Shown: piece by piece, positions 1-6,412 of the stretch
Numbering within the stretch: position 1 is the first letter of the stretch
Layout: every line of letters starts with the position of its first letter
NCBI GenBank assembly: GCA_937902905.1
Contig: CALELW010000072.1
Coordinates: 1 to 8,367, forward strand
From: an uncultured Clostridium sp.
Lineage (GTDB): Bacteria; Bacillota; Clostridia; Lachnospirales; Lachnospiraceae
Direction: 5' to 3'
Length of the DNA: 8,367 nucleotides
Notes under the pieces: generated by a model
The model's database searches: none
What the model was told of the DNA's origin: nothing
What the model saw: only the letters and a program-made list of their open reading frames with translations
Made by a program: the position numbers and the translations under genes

Positions 1-1197
1 CCATTTGAATTATGGGCGAAAGCAAGAATGCCAGAATTAGGACAATACTACAATGGAATTTACGGTATTGTTGCAATGATACTTATTTTTGCAAGTGCAT
101 ATATCACCTATAAAATTATCGACCTGCTTAAAGACGATGACATTATCGTAGAGCATGGAGACAATGCATATTCAAGAATATTAGATAATGTAAAACCAGT
201 AGATGATTTTATTGCGAATATTATTAATAGCAATTATTTGAAATATGAGAAGATTAATGACAATATGCAGGCGATGGGAGATTATTCTGGTGTGCGTGTA
301 TATGTATTTAGAAAAATAGTGTATTTCTTTGGTGCTGTACTTCTTACAATTGGTATTTTGTTTATGTCTGATGTGACACAGAAAGCAGAATATTTACATG
401 ACTTCTCATCTGGATTCACGGAAAGCGTAGTGCCAAGTGAAAGCTACCGACAATTAATGCAGGATACAGCAAAAACATATGCAAATGATAAGGCGTTTTT
501 CACACATACAAAAGCCAACGCCGATGTGGATACCTTGACAAATGACATTGTAAAAAATACAGATATTCGAAATGAAGCATATGCACGGGAAGTTGCAGAA
601 TATGTAACACAGCGTATGGATAAGTACTATAGTACTTATTTTAGGTTCTGGTATATCTTTATTGCATTAATAGTTGGTTTTATAGTATGCCATATACCGG
701 ATTTGTTTATGGCAGTAAAGAAAAATGTCATTGAAAGCAGAAAAGCAGATGAAATCATGCAGTTTCAGAGTTTGATGCTTGTATTAATGCATATGAGTGG
801 AATGACAGTAGAAGGTATTCTGGAATGGATGGAAAGGTTTTCCTTCTGTTTCCGTGAAGACATTGCAGAATGTCGCATCAATCTCGGACGAGGTGATAAA
901 TATGCATTGAAAAAGATGCAAGACCAGACAACCTATGAACCATTCGCAAATTTCATTGATAATCTATTAGCGATTGATAAATGTGGTGTGACAGATGCAT
1001 TTTCAGAAATTGAAATTGATAAGCAATTTAACAAAGATAAGCGAATGGAAGAAATGAATACAAGACTTGAAAACAATTCAAGTATTGCAGGATTTATCTC
1101 GTTTTTCCCTTTCGCGGCAACAGTCGCGTTGTATTTATTAGTACCTGTCGGATTATATGCGTACAATATGATGCTTGGATTAAATGGAATGTTTTAA
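1..1197 (+). CDS. GspF/TadB-TadC-like pilus platform protein, 5' partial
   Basis: Inner-membrane platform protein of a Tad or type II secretion-like pilus, which would pass the work of a cytoplasmic ATPase to the growing pilin fibre. The frame is open from base 1 (reading PFELWAKAR before the first Met at base 28), and that Met has no good ribosome site, so the gene most likely begins upstream and 398 residues are visible. Counting from base 1, membrane segments lie at about 16-38, 105-124, 214-236 and 362-392. Between the third and fourth is a cytoplasmic T2SSF-like helical bundle (about 250-345) with the family pattern: FQSLMLVLMHMSGMTVEGIL, a Gly-rich turn before KYALKKM, then PFANFIDNLL and a 'GVTDAFSEIEID' stretch. 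The 90-residue region between the second and third helices is probably extracellular and is larger than in short TadC proteins. The family call is from pattern recognition; TadB against TadC cannot be decided here. It is followed after 44 bases by pilin-like genes, as expected of a pilus operon. Confidence 0.8.
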   Translation, partial: PFELWAKARMPELGQYYNGIYGIVAMILIFASAYITYKIIDLLKDDDIIVEHGDNAYSRILDNVKPVDDFIANIINSNYLKYEKINDNMQAMGDYSGVRVYVFRKIVYFFGAVLLTIGILFMSDVTQKAEYLHDFSSGFTESVVPSESYRQLMQDTAKTYANDKAFFTHTKANADVDTLTNDIVKNTDIRNEAYAREVAEYVTQRMDKYYSTYFRFWYIFIALIVGFIVCHIPDLFMAVKKNVIESRKADEIMQFQSLMLVLMHMSGMTVEGILEWMERFSFCFREDIAECRINLGRGDKYALKKMQDQTTYEPFANFIDNLLAIDKCGVTDAFSEIEIDKQFNKDKRMEEMNTRLENNSSIAGFISFFPFAATVALYLLVPVGLYAYNMMLGLNGMF

Positions 1198-1224
1198 AAA
1201 CAAAACATAAAGCAACTTATTTAT

Positions 1225-1231
1225 AAGGAGG
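1225..1231 (+). promoter_or_regulatory. Perfect Shine-Dalgarno site of the first pilin-like gene
   Basis: AAGGAGG matches the 16S 3' end fully and stands ten bases before the ATG at 1242 (thirteen before the next ATG at 1245), so it favours the first. The other genes of the operon have shorter or weaker sites, so this gene is likely to be the most strongly translated. Confidence 0.8.
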
Positions 1232-1241
1232 ATAAACTATT

Positions 1242-1703
1242 ATGATGAAAAAAATGATGGACTTTTTGGAGAGCGGTATTGGTATTGTATTGGTAATTAT
1301 CTTTATTACAGTTGTATTTGCAGTTGTAGCACTTGGAAGAAATTACATTACAAAGGGCACAGATGAGTTTACTAAAACAGGTGATACAGCACTTGAAACA
1401 GTTTATACAAAATACGAGGGCGATTTAAAAGGCTCACAGGTGCAGAGTGCCATCAAGGAATTTGTTGATGATGAAAATATTTGGGTATCATATGTTTCAG
1501 CAAGTGGTGCCACACAGTCCGTAAACTATGCAGATGGTACAGCAGTGTTAAACGGAAATCTTTTAGCTACAAACTCGGATGTTGTTAGAAAAATGAATAA
1601 GAAAACCGAGGCTCAGTATTATATTAATCCAAATACAAATTATTATGGAGAAATTGTAAGAGAAGACCAAGGTATTGTAGGTATTAGATTTACTATTAAC
1701 TAA
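1242..1703 (+). CDS. Pilin-like single-helix secreted protein (paralogue of the next gene)
   Basis: Small protein of 153 residues, probably a pilin or pseudopilin subunit of the pilus whose platform is encoded just upstream. A positively charged start (MMKKMMDFLESG) leads into one hydrophobic helix at about residues 14-33, and the remaining 120 residues are polar and Thr/Asn/Tyr-rich, fitting export outside the membrane. A motif at about residues 58-70, YEGDLKGSQVQSAI, recurs in the next gene product (YDGEITGKQVYTDI), and both proteins end in a similar G-x-V-x-x-I strand, so the two are paralogues. The canonical Flp prepilin site (Gly followed by x4-Glu-Tyr) is absent. The start is supported by a perfect AAGGAGG at 1225-1231, ten bases ahead, the best ribosome site in the operon, and a hairpin follows the stop. 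Both fit a major, highly made subunit, but that is an inference. Confidence 0.75.
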   Translation: MMKKMMDFLESGIGIVLVIIFITVVFAVVALGRNYITKGTDEFTKTGDTALETVYTKYEGDLKGSQVQSAIKEFVDDENIWVSYVSASGATQSVNYADGTAVLNGNLLATNSDVVRKMNKKTEAQYYINPNTNYYGEIVREDQGIVGIRFTIN

Positions 1704-1716
1704 ATCCGAAATAAAT

Positions 1717-1751
1717 AGTCTGTGCTTCATGCAATGGGGTACAGACTGTTT
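1717..1751 (+). terminator. Intra-operon hairpin, partial terminator or mRNA-stabilising stem
   Basis: Bases 1717-1730 (AGTCTGTGCTTCAT) pair with 1734-1747 (ATGGGGTACAGACT) in an unbroken 14-pair stem with three G-U wobbles and a GCA loop. The stem is followed by GTTTTC, a short T run. It sits 13 bases after the stop of the first pilin-like gene and 27 bases before the next start. The short T run suggests read-through termination or 3'-end protection after processing, so that the upstream gene is expressed more than those downstream. There is no obvious new promoter between it and the next gene. Confidence 0.65.
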
Positions 1752-1774
1752 TCAAATGAAAAGGAAAAAAAGAT

Positions 1775-2242
1775 ATGAACGAGAAAATCACGGATTTTCT
1801 ATATTTTGCAGTAGATATAGTTATTTTTATACTGTCAGTTACATTGATACTTGGACTTGCCTTTAGCCAATATAAATATTTTTCCAACGTACAAGACGCA
1901 AGCTATTCAAATACAGCAGTTACAAAAACCATGCCGGAAAATACAACATATAACGGATATGTAGTTAATGGGGAAATAGTCTACGATGGCGAAATAACCG
2001 GAAAACAAGTATATACAGATATATTGAATAGTAAACAAACCAATATATCTGTAAAAAACAGGACAATGCATAATCTTGTGACAGAATTGTATGACGGAAA
2101 GAATTTATTGCAATATGCAAGAAGTGATGACCCGACTATTCTGATGTCTCAAAATGTGGTCAACGTTGATGCAACTTATCTCCGTAAGTACATAAGAGAC
2201 ACGAATGGAAATGTTGTTCAAATAATATACGAAAAACAGTAA
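1775..2242 (+). CDS. Pilin-like single-helix secreted protein (second paralogue)
   Basis: A 155-residue protein with the same plan as the preceding gene product: a short charged N-terminus with a shared DFL triplet (MNEKITDFL), one membrane helix at about residues 10-31, and an exported polar body. Similarity to the neighbour covers the N-terminal DFL, the motif VYDGEITGKQVYTDI at about residues 69-83, and the last 25 residues. It is therefore a divergent tandem duplicate and a candidate minor subunit or alternative pilin. AAAAGG at 1759-1764 lies ten bases ahead of the ATG. The gap to the next gene is 12 bases, so the two are co-transcribed. No catalytic motif or signal-peptidase I site is evident. 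The exact family is not recognised; the pilin role rests on topology, size and position. Confidence 0.72.
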   Translation: MNEKITDFLYFAVDIVIFILSVTLILGLAFSQYKYFSNVQDASYSNTAVTKTMPENTTYNGYVVNGEIVYDGEITGKQVYTDILNSKQTNISVKNRTMHNLVTELYDGKNLLQYARSDDPTILMSQNVVNVDATYLRKYIRDTNGNVVQIIYEKQ

Positions 2243-2254
2243 GGGAAGAATGAT

Positions 2255-2764
2255 ATGAATAATGATATTTTAGGAAAGATGTTTTCATATTTTATGTACT
2301 TCATGGGAATTATCATTGGAGTAATTTTATTGTTAATGAAAGCGAATGATGTTTCTGATTCGTATGTATCTGATATGGCAGTCCGATTTGTAAATGAATG
2401 CAGTACAACTGGAAGAATATCCGCAAGTAATTATCAAAAAACATATGAACAAATATGCAAAACAGGTTCATATGAGATTACGTTGTCATATGATACGCAG
2501 GTTGCATTTCCTACAGACAATGGAGAAGTGAAAAAAGATTGGATGACAACACCGAATGAAAAAATTCTTGAATATATGTATGATGCCAATGCAACAGATG
2601 TAAGAGATTATCCGATGACAACTGGCGATACCATTTTAGTAGTCGTAACAAGAAAAAATGCAAGCATCGGTTCTAGTATGCTTTCATGGTTGACAGGAGC
2701 GCAGACGGATGCAAATTCGATGATAACACGGTATAGCAGAACTGTAGGCTCTAACGGAGGTTGA
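2255..2764 (+). CDS. TadE/F-like minor pilin or pseudopilin
   Basis: Protein of 169 residues with one N-terminal membrane helix (about 11-29) and an exported body. The stretch after the helix, RFVNECSTTGRISASNYQ, followed by YEQICKTGSYEITLSYD, has the form I know from minor pilin-like proteins in Clostridial Tad-type clusters: 'F-V-(D/N)-x-x-x-T-x-G-(K/R)-I-x-x-x-x-Y', then 'L-x-x-T-G-x-(Y)-x-(V/I)'. A later GDTILVVVTRKNASIGSSM segment also fits their C-terminal core. It would be inserted in the fibre at low copy, perhaps at the tip or as an initiator. AGGG at 2242-2245 lies nine bases from the ATG and overlaps the stop of the previous gene. Family assignment is from memory of the pattern and is moderate; a membrane-anchored exported protein is close to certain. 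Confidence 0.72.
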   Translation: MNNDILGKMFSYFMYFMGIIIGVILLLMKANDVSDSYVSDMAVRFVNECSTTGRISASNYQKTYEQICKTGSYEITLSYDTQVAFPTDNGEVKKDWMTTPNEKILEYMYDANATDVRDYPMTTGDTILVVVTRKNASIGSSMLSWLTGAQTDANSMITRYSRTVGSNGG

Positions 2765-2767
2765 TTT

Positions 2768-3730
2768 ATGAAAATTACACACTATTCGTTATTGTTTCTG
2801 GCTATATTTATACTCGGATTTTTTATGTTTGCATTTTATGGCGACCAAGTAATAGATTCAAATAATACGAATGTTGTAGAAGAACAATCATTACTTGCAA
2901 GCACAGATAGCGCACTGGAAAAAGGTGAGATAGAAAAGGAACTCATTTTTGCAGATGAAGATACAAGATGGCTTGCCGTTGGAGCATTGGAAAACATATA
3001 CGGACAGAACCACAATACAGTAACAGAAGATACGATGGTTACGAATAAATATCATCTTAGCACAACGTTCATCGTAGATTGGAATGGATATTATATGGAA
3101 TATGAAAATTCCTATAAGGGTGCAGATGGTAAATCATACAGCAAAGAAGAAATGACGGAACTAAATACGTGGACTGAAACATATGGAAACTATGTTATTA
3201 ATTACAGATTGGATAATAATATAACGGTGTATTATAACCAAGGAGAATATAATGGAGACTATAAAGATATTTATAATTCACTAGGAAATCCTGCTGAATT
3301 GAGTTTTATGAATTCGGAAGAATCTTTCGTGGAAGAAAAGAATATCACAATAGCAACCATTATGAATGAACAGATTAACTATTACGCAAACACAAAGAAT
3401 ACTTGGTTTAATACATATGATGCTAATTATTTGATAACAATTAATAGTGCATATGACAGTGACGTCGAAAGCGTTCTTGATATGCCGTGTGTTATTGCAT
3501 TATCACAAGGGGAGCAAACGTTGACATATCGTAACTATACAGACATTTTTGCGTTTACAGCGTCTGATTTAGTTGAGAAAAAAAATTATTATATTCAAAA
3601 AGATGCGAATGGAGAATTGTATTATCACACAAAAGATTGCCCGGATGTGACAGATTTAAGCAATAAAGGGGTTTTGAAAGATTGTGCAAAAGAGGGGGCG
3701 TATCCTCATGATTGTGTATATTTGAATTAG
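2768..3730 (+). CDS. Large membrane-anchored pilus-locus protein with C-terminal Cys/His motif
   Basis: A 320-residue protein with one membrane helix near the N-terminus (about residues 7-25), a Glu/Asp-rich spacer, and a large exported domain rich in Tyr, Asn and Thr. Its size and place, last of four single-helix genes, fit a minor pilin that carries a bulky head, such as a tip or adhesive subunit. The last 36 residues carry a compact Cys/His motif: Y286-H287-x3-C291, C306, H314 and C316, ending CVYLN. This resembles the 'YHxxxC ... GYxPCxxC' zinc-binding motif found at the ends of many secreted bacterial proteins and in Ada, but with the final Cys pair altered to PHDC. It could bind a metal or form a disulfide. 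GGAGG at 2756-2760 lies seven bases from the ATG and inside the end of the previous gene; only three bases separate the two genes. Beyond this the domain is not recognised. Confidence 0.75.
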   Translation: MKITHYSLLFLAIFILGFFMFAFYGDQVIDSNNTNVVEEQSLLASTDSALEKGEIEKELIFADEDTRWLAVGALENIYGQNHNTVTEDTMVTNKYHLSTTFIVDWNGYYMEYENSYKGADGKSYSKEEMTELNTWTETYGNYVINYRLDNNITVYYNQGEYNGDYKDIYNSLGNPAELSFMNSEESFVEEKNITIATIMNEQINYYANTKNTWFNTYDANYLITINSAYDSDVESVLDMPCVIALSQGEQTLTYRNYTDIFAFTASDLVEKKNYYIQKDANGELYYHTKDCPDVTDLSNKGVLKDCAKEGAYPHDCVYLN

Positions 3731-3739
3731 GAGGAATAA

Positions 3740-4423
3740 ATGGACTTTAATAGAAAAGCGCAATTAATTAAAGAAATAACACCCAATGTTGCTAGATATT
3801 TGCTTTGCTTGGATTCTACACATCATAACACCTGCGTACACTGTATATGCACAGCGTATTACACTTTGGGGATTGTTAATAGTATTGGGGATTCCACAAC
3901 AATGAAAAGTATTACAACGCACGGGGCATTGTTGCATGATATTGGGAAAACTAAGATACCAAATGATTTGATAAACAAGGAAACACGTTTAACAGAAGAC
4001 GAAAGTAAGTTGATTAAAGCGCATCCGGTACTTGGTGCAAAAATTTTAAGAAAAGACAGAAAGATAAAAAAAGAAATTGTTAAAATTGCGTTATTTCATC
4101 ATGAACGCTTGGATGGAAGTGGTTATCCGTTAGGCTTACATGCAGTACCACTGGAAGTTAGTATTGTATCAGTAGCGGATGTATACGAAGCTTTGACAAG
4201 CAAACGGTGTTATAAAGAGGCATATAGTAAAGAAAAAACAATAAGCATTTTAATAGATGAGGCAAAAAACAATCTATTATCAGTGCAATTATGTGAATTG
4301 ATGAGAGAAGAGATACCATTAACAGAAACAGAAAGGCAGGCATTGTACAAAGAAGTTATAAAAATTTGTAATGCTCAATCAATGATAGGGTATGGTAATG
4401 AGTATGGAAAACAAAACATATGA
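3740..4423 (+). CDS. Stand-alone HD-GYP domain phosphohydrolase (probable c-di-GMP phosphodiesterase)
   Basis: A 227-residue cytoplasmic protein that is nearly all HD-GYP domain. Visible signature residues are H29 (place of the first family His), H66-D67 in LLHDIGK, H95 in KAHPVLG, H120-H121 and the GYP at 128-130 in HHERLDGSGYP, and D147 in VADVYEALTS. The full metal-ligand set is therefore present and the enzyme should be active; HD-GYP proteins hydrolyse cyclic di-GMP to pGpG and GMP, and some act on related cyclic dinucleotides. Departures are VYEAL where VYDAL is usual and loss of the 'FDP' motif near the end of the domain, replaced by LLSVQL. There is no receiver, GAF or PAS domain, so any signal input must come through a partner or expression. 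AGGAGG at 3729-3734 overlaps the stop of the pilin-like gene before it, and the start lies nine bases after that stop, so it is in the pilus transcript. The 3' end overlaps the next gene. Confidence 0.92.
   Translation: MDFNRKAQLIKEITPNVARYLLCLDSTHHNTCVHCICTAYYTLGIVNSIGDSTTMKSITTHGALLHDIGKTKIPNDLINKETRLTEDESKLIKAHPVLGAKILRKDRKIKKEIVKIALFHHERLDGSGYPLGLHAVPLEVSIVSVADVYEALTSKRCYKEAYSKEKTISILIDEAKNNLLSVQLCELMREEIPLTETERQALYKEVIKICNAQSMIGYGNEYGKQNI
4387..4390 (+). promoter_or_regulatory. Shine-Dalgarno site that decides the start at 4398
   Basis: AGGG lies one base before the ATG at 4392, seven before the ATG at 4398 and thirteen before the ATG at 4404. All three are in frame. The seven-base spacing favours 4398. 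The site lies within the coding end of the HD-GYP gene. Confidence 0.6.
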
Positions 4424-4913
4424 TTATTATGGAAATGTAGTGACACAAGATGGTAAAATCTTCAATTCGAAAGGTGACGAACTTATTATAAGCAAGCGTG
4501 GAACTGTAATGGTTAAAATTGAGGGAAAAAAACATATCTATAAGGCAGGAAGAGTCGTTTATGAAGCAATAAGCGGGGTGCAGTTAACAGACCCATATAA
4601 TTTAGCCAATGGAGTAAAAGACTATGTTCTTACATTCAGAGATGGGGATGAAACACATACCTCATATGACAATCTGATTTTAAAAACAAGAGAGGAATAC
4701 TTTAAAGGTAAAAAATGGGGAACGGAAAAATATCCAAAAGAAATAAGAGATGCAATTATTGCTGATTATAACAAAACTGGTGCAGAACATGTGAGCTATA
4801 GAAAACTAAGTGAAAAATATGGGTGTAGCAGTTCAACAATAAGAATGTATTTAAAGAAAAGCAGAGAGGAAGCAAGAAAAAACAATGAAAAAATGGAGAG
4901 TTGTAAAGTGTAG
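4398..4913 (+). CDS. Inactive HNH/NUMOD-like domain fused to a helix-turn-helix
   Basis: Probable DNA-binding protein of 171 residues from the chosen start (two more if 4392 is used). The N-terminal 95 residues have the layout of phage-type NUMOD/HNH endonucleases: a 'V-x-x-D-G-K-I-F-N-S-K-G' strand pair, a helix KAGRVVYEAISG, then YVLTFRDGDETHTSYDNLIL and REEY. In active enzymes the matching stretch reads like V-N-H-I-D-G-N-K-x-N-N ... N-L; here the His pair position is replaced (LTFRDGD), so nuclease activity is doubtful. The C-terminal part, about residues 118-160, is a helix-turn-helix with SYRKLSEKYGCSSSTIRMYL, the usual spacing for sequence-specific binding. The protein is basic at the end. 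It overlaps the HD-GYP gene by 26 bases and the lipoprotein gene by 29, so it is coupled to both. A regulator derived from a mobile endonuclease is my reading; a still-active homing-type nuclease is the alternative. Confidence 0.72.
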   Translation: MSMENKTYDYYGNVVTQDGKIFNSKGDELIISKRGTVMVKIEGKKHIYKAGRVVYEAISGVQLTDPYNLANGVKDYVLTFRDGDETHTSYDNLILKTREEYFKGKKWGTEKYPKEIRDAIIADYNKTGAEHVSYRKLSEKYGCSSSTIRMYLKKSREEARKNNEKMESCKV

Positions 4914-6303
4914 CATAGCCATTCTCTTATTGTTTTCTATCATGATGGTAAGCGGATGCGAAAAGAAACAGTTATTTGTTAATAAAGATGATAAATATGC
5001 TGTTAGTTCGGTAGAACAAAATGACTTAAAGACAGAGGACTTTTATATAAAAGAAGGCTCATATTTTTATGAACCATATAAAGTAAATAAGTCAAACAAT
5101 GTTATTTATATGGAAAAAGATAGTCTGAAAGTCCCATCTGCATATTCGACAAGCATTATTGCTATTAAAAGTGTGCAATCGACAATTAAAGCACAATCTT
5201 TAGACAGATATAAATACATAGGGTACTCTTTTGGATTGTTTGGGGGAACATATAATAGTGACGGCTATATATCGTTTCCTCAAAACAACGTCGTTAAAAA
5301 TACAACAGCATATGATTTGTTCTATACCTCTAAAGCATCAGAAATAAGATTGGTGTCAATAAATGGACAACCTGTGACAGCATCCATGGTAAGCGATTAC
5401 GGAGTAGTAACCGGACTGGAAGAACAGGGTGTTTATCAGATTGCTTATTATTTAGGAAGTACTTACAAAGAATCGAATATAACAGCAGACGAAATCATGC
5501 TTGAATATATGGAATCATATACTACAGATTCGGCTACCGATACAAAAAATGGATATATGTCTATTGCTTTGCCAAATGGAATGCCAAGCGGATATTTCTG
5601 CGTCTGTAAACATCATATCAGATATGATTATATGATTAATGATAAATTGTTTAAATATTATGATTACCAGAGAGGCGAACAAGATGATAGTCAATGTGAC
5701 ATGAATACACAGTCACAAATGACAGAAGTTGAAAAATTGAAAGCAAATTCACAGCAATACCGTATAACCGTAAAGGAAAAGACAACAAATATATTGTTTT
5801 CCGTTTCATATGACACAAATGAATGCCCGGACGAAAATATGCAGGTTACATTAATTGCACCAGATGAAACCATGTATGAAATGACTGCTGAAAATGGAGT
5901 GGCAAGTGTCGAAATGGCAGAAGTAATGGCAGGAAATTGGATAATTAACATTAAACCGCAAAACGTGAATGTGGACATTTCATATGAAAGCACAGTGAAA
6001 GAAGCTGATACTATTGCGGAAGATACAATATTTACTTTTGACGAAGATAAACAGGCGATAGAATTTTTCGCAACATATGATGGAGACGGCAATATTTGGG
6101 GAATTGTTACATTTGAAGATGGTACATCCACAAATATGACAGTTGATTCAAAAAACCATCTTTTAACAGCAGATTATTCTTATTTAAAGGCAGGTACATA
6201 TACAGTAACAATATACCATTATATTGATACGGAAATTAAAGATGTAAATTTCCAAGAAAATTCTGATTCATATACAGAAGATGTTGTGATAATTGAAGAA
6301 TAA
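4885..6303 (+). CDS. Surface lipoprotein with C-terminal beta-sandwich-like domains
   Basis: Exported lipoprotein of 472 residues. A basic start (MKKWRVVK), a hydrophobic stretch and lipobox V-S-G-C give lipidation at C25, so it should be anchored to the outer face of the membrane. Residues 30-280 are not recognised. Residues about 290-371 look like a PPC-type beta sandwich ('F-S-V-S-Y-D', 'MQVTLIAPDETMYE', 'GNWIINIKP'), and about 385-455 like a second Ig-like domain (GNIWGIVTFEDGTS, then YLKAGTYTVTIYHY). These suggest binding to a polymer, a partner or the pilus itself. The start is inside the end of the helix-turn-helix gene. The nearest ribosome site, AGAGGA at 4865-4870, is fourteen bases away, longer than usual, which may make translation depend on coupling. 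The gene is last before the terminator and belongs to the pilus transcript. An adhesin or pilus-docking role is inference. Confidence 0.8.
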   Translation: MKKWRVVKCSIAILLLFSIMMVSGCEKKQLFVNKDDKYAVSSVEQNDLKTEDFYIKEGSYFYEPYKVNKSNNVIYMEKDSLKVPSAYSTSIIAIKSVQSTIKAQSLDRYKYIGYSFGLFGGTYNSDGYISFPQNNVVKNTTAYDLFYTSKASEIRLVSINGQPVTASMVSDYGVVTGLEEQGVYQIAYYLGSTYKESNITADEIMLEYMESYTTDSATDTKNGYMSIALPNGMPSGYFCVCKHHIRYDYMINDKLFKYYDYQRGEQDDSQCDMNTQSQMTEVEKLKANSQQYRITVKEKTTNILFSVSYDTNECPDENMQVTLIAPDETMYEMTAENGVASVEMAEVMAGNWIINIKPQNVNVDISYESTVKEADTIAEDTIFTFDEDKQAIEFFATYDGDGNIWGIVTFEDGTSTNMTVDSKNHLLTADYSYLKAGTYTVTIYHYIDTEIKDVNFQENSDSYTEDVVIIEE

Positions 6304-6305
6304 CC

Positions 6306-6350
6306 AAAAGCAAGCAAGTTCAATATTGGTTTGACTTGCTTGCTTTTGTG
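6306..6350 (+). terminator. Rho-independent terminator of the pilus operon
   Basis: AAAAGCAAGCAAGT (6306-6319) pairs exactly with ACTTGCTTGCTTTT (6334-6347), a perfect 14-pair stem. A bulged T at 6320 is followed by three further pairs (6321-6323 with 6331-6333) around the seven-base loop 6324-6330. The right arm ends in TTTT, continued by GTGTT. It starts three bases after the lipoprotein stop and is followed at once by a new promoter, so it marks the end of the transcript. Because A-run and T-run flank the stem it may also work on the other strand. Confidence 0.85.
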
Positions 6351-6358
6351 TTATGTGG

Positions 6359-6387
6359 TTGACCATACGGTATTAGTATGGTATAAT
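6359..6387 (+). promoter_or_regulatory. Sigma-A promoter for the 6413-7321 genes
   Basis: TTGACC (-35, 6359-6364), a 17-base spacer, then TATAAT (-10, 6382-6387) with an extended TG (6379-6380). The expected start of transcription is near 6394, giving a leader of about 20 bases with GAAGGG and GGTG ahead of the ATG at 6413. It differs from full consensus at one -35 base. Confidence 0.85.
6363..6381 (+). repeat. Inverted repeat in the promoter spacer, possible operator
   Basis: CCATAC (6363-6368) and GTATGG (6376-6381) are exact reverse complements separated by seven bases. The dyad overlaps the last bases of -35 and reaches up to the -10 box, the classic place for a repressor dimer to exclude RNA polymerase. 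No cognate regulator can be assigned; six-base arms could arise by chance. Confidence 0.4.
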
Positions 6388-6412
6388 GTACATATTGAAG
6401 GGTTGGTGAAAA

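Noticed and set aside
28..30. ATG at 28 as the true start of the platform gene
   Set aside because: The frame is open to base 1 with no stop and there is no good ribosome site before this ATG, so an upstream start is more likely, although 28 cannot be excluded.
933..1166. 77-codon reverse frame, with similar short reverse frames at 1696-1887, 4158-4343 and 6572-6760
   Set aside because: All overlap well-supported forward genes and have no start signals or family resemblance.
1198..1241. A separate promoter for the pilin-like gene
   Set aside because: No -35/-10 pair with acceptable spacing is visible in this gap or the end of the preceding gene.
1242..1340. Classical Flp pilin call for the first small gene
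   Set aside because: There is no Gly followed by the x4-Glu-Tyr cleavage motif, and the protein is about twice the length of typical Flp pilins.
1704..1774. Cyclic di-GMP riboswitch in the gap holding the hairpin
   Set aside because: The gap is 71 bases with a single simple stem; the paired helices and conserved core expected for such riboswitches are not seen.
5691..6131. 146-codon open frame on the reverse strand
   Set aside because: It lies wholly inside the lipoprotein gene, whose frame has a signal peptide, lipobox and domain structure; the reverse frame has no ribosome site or recognisable protein.
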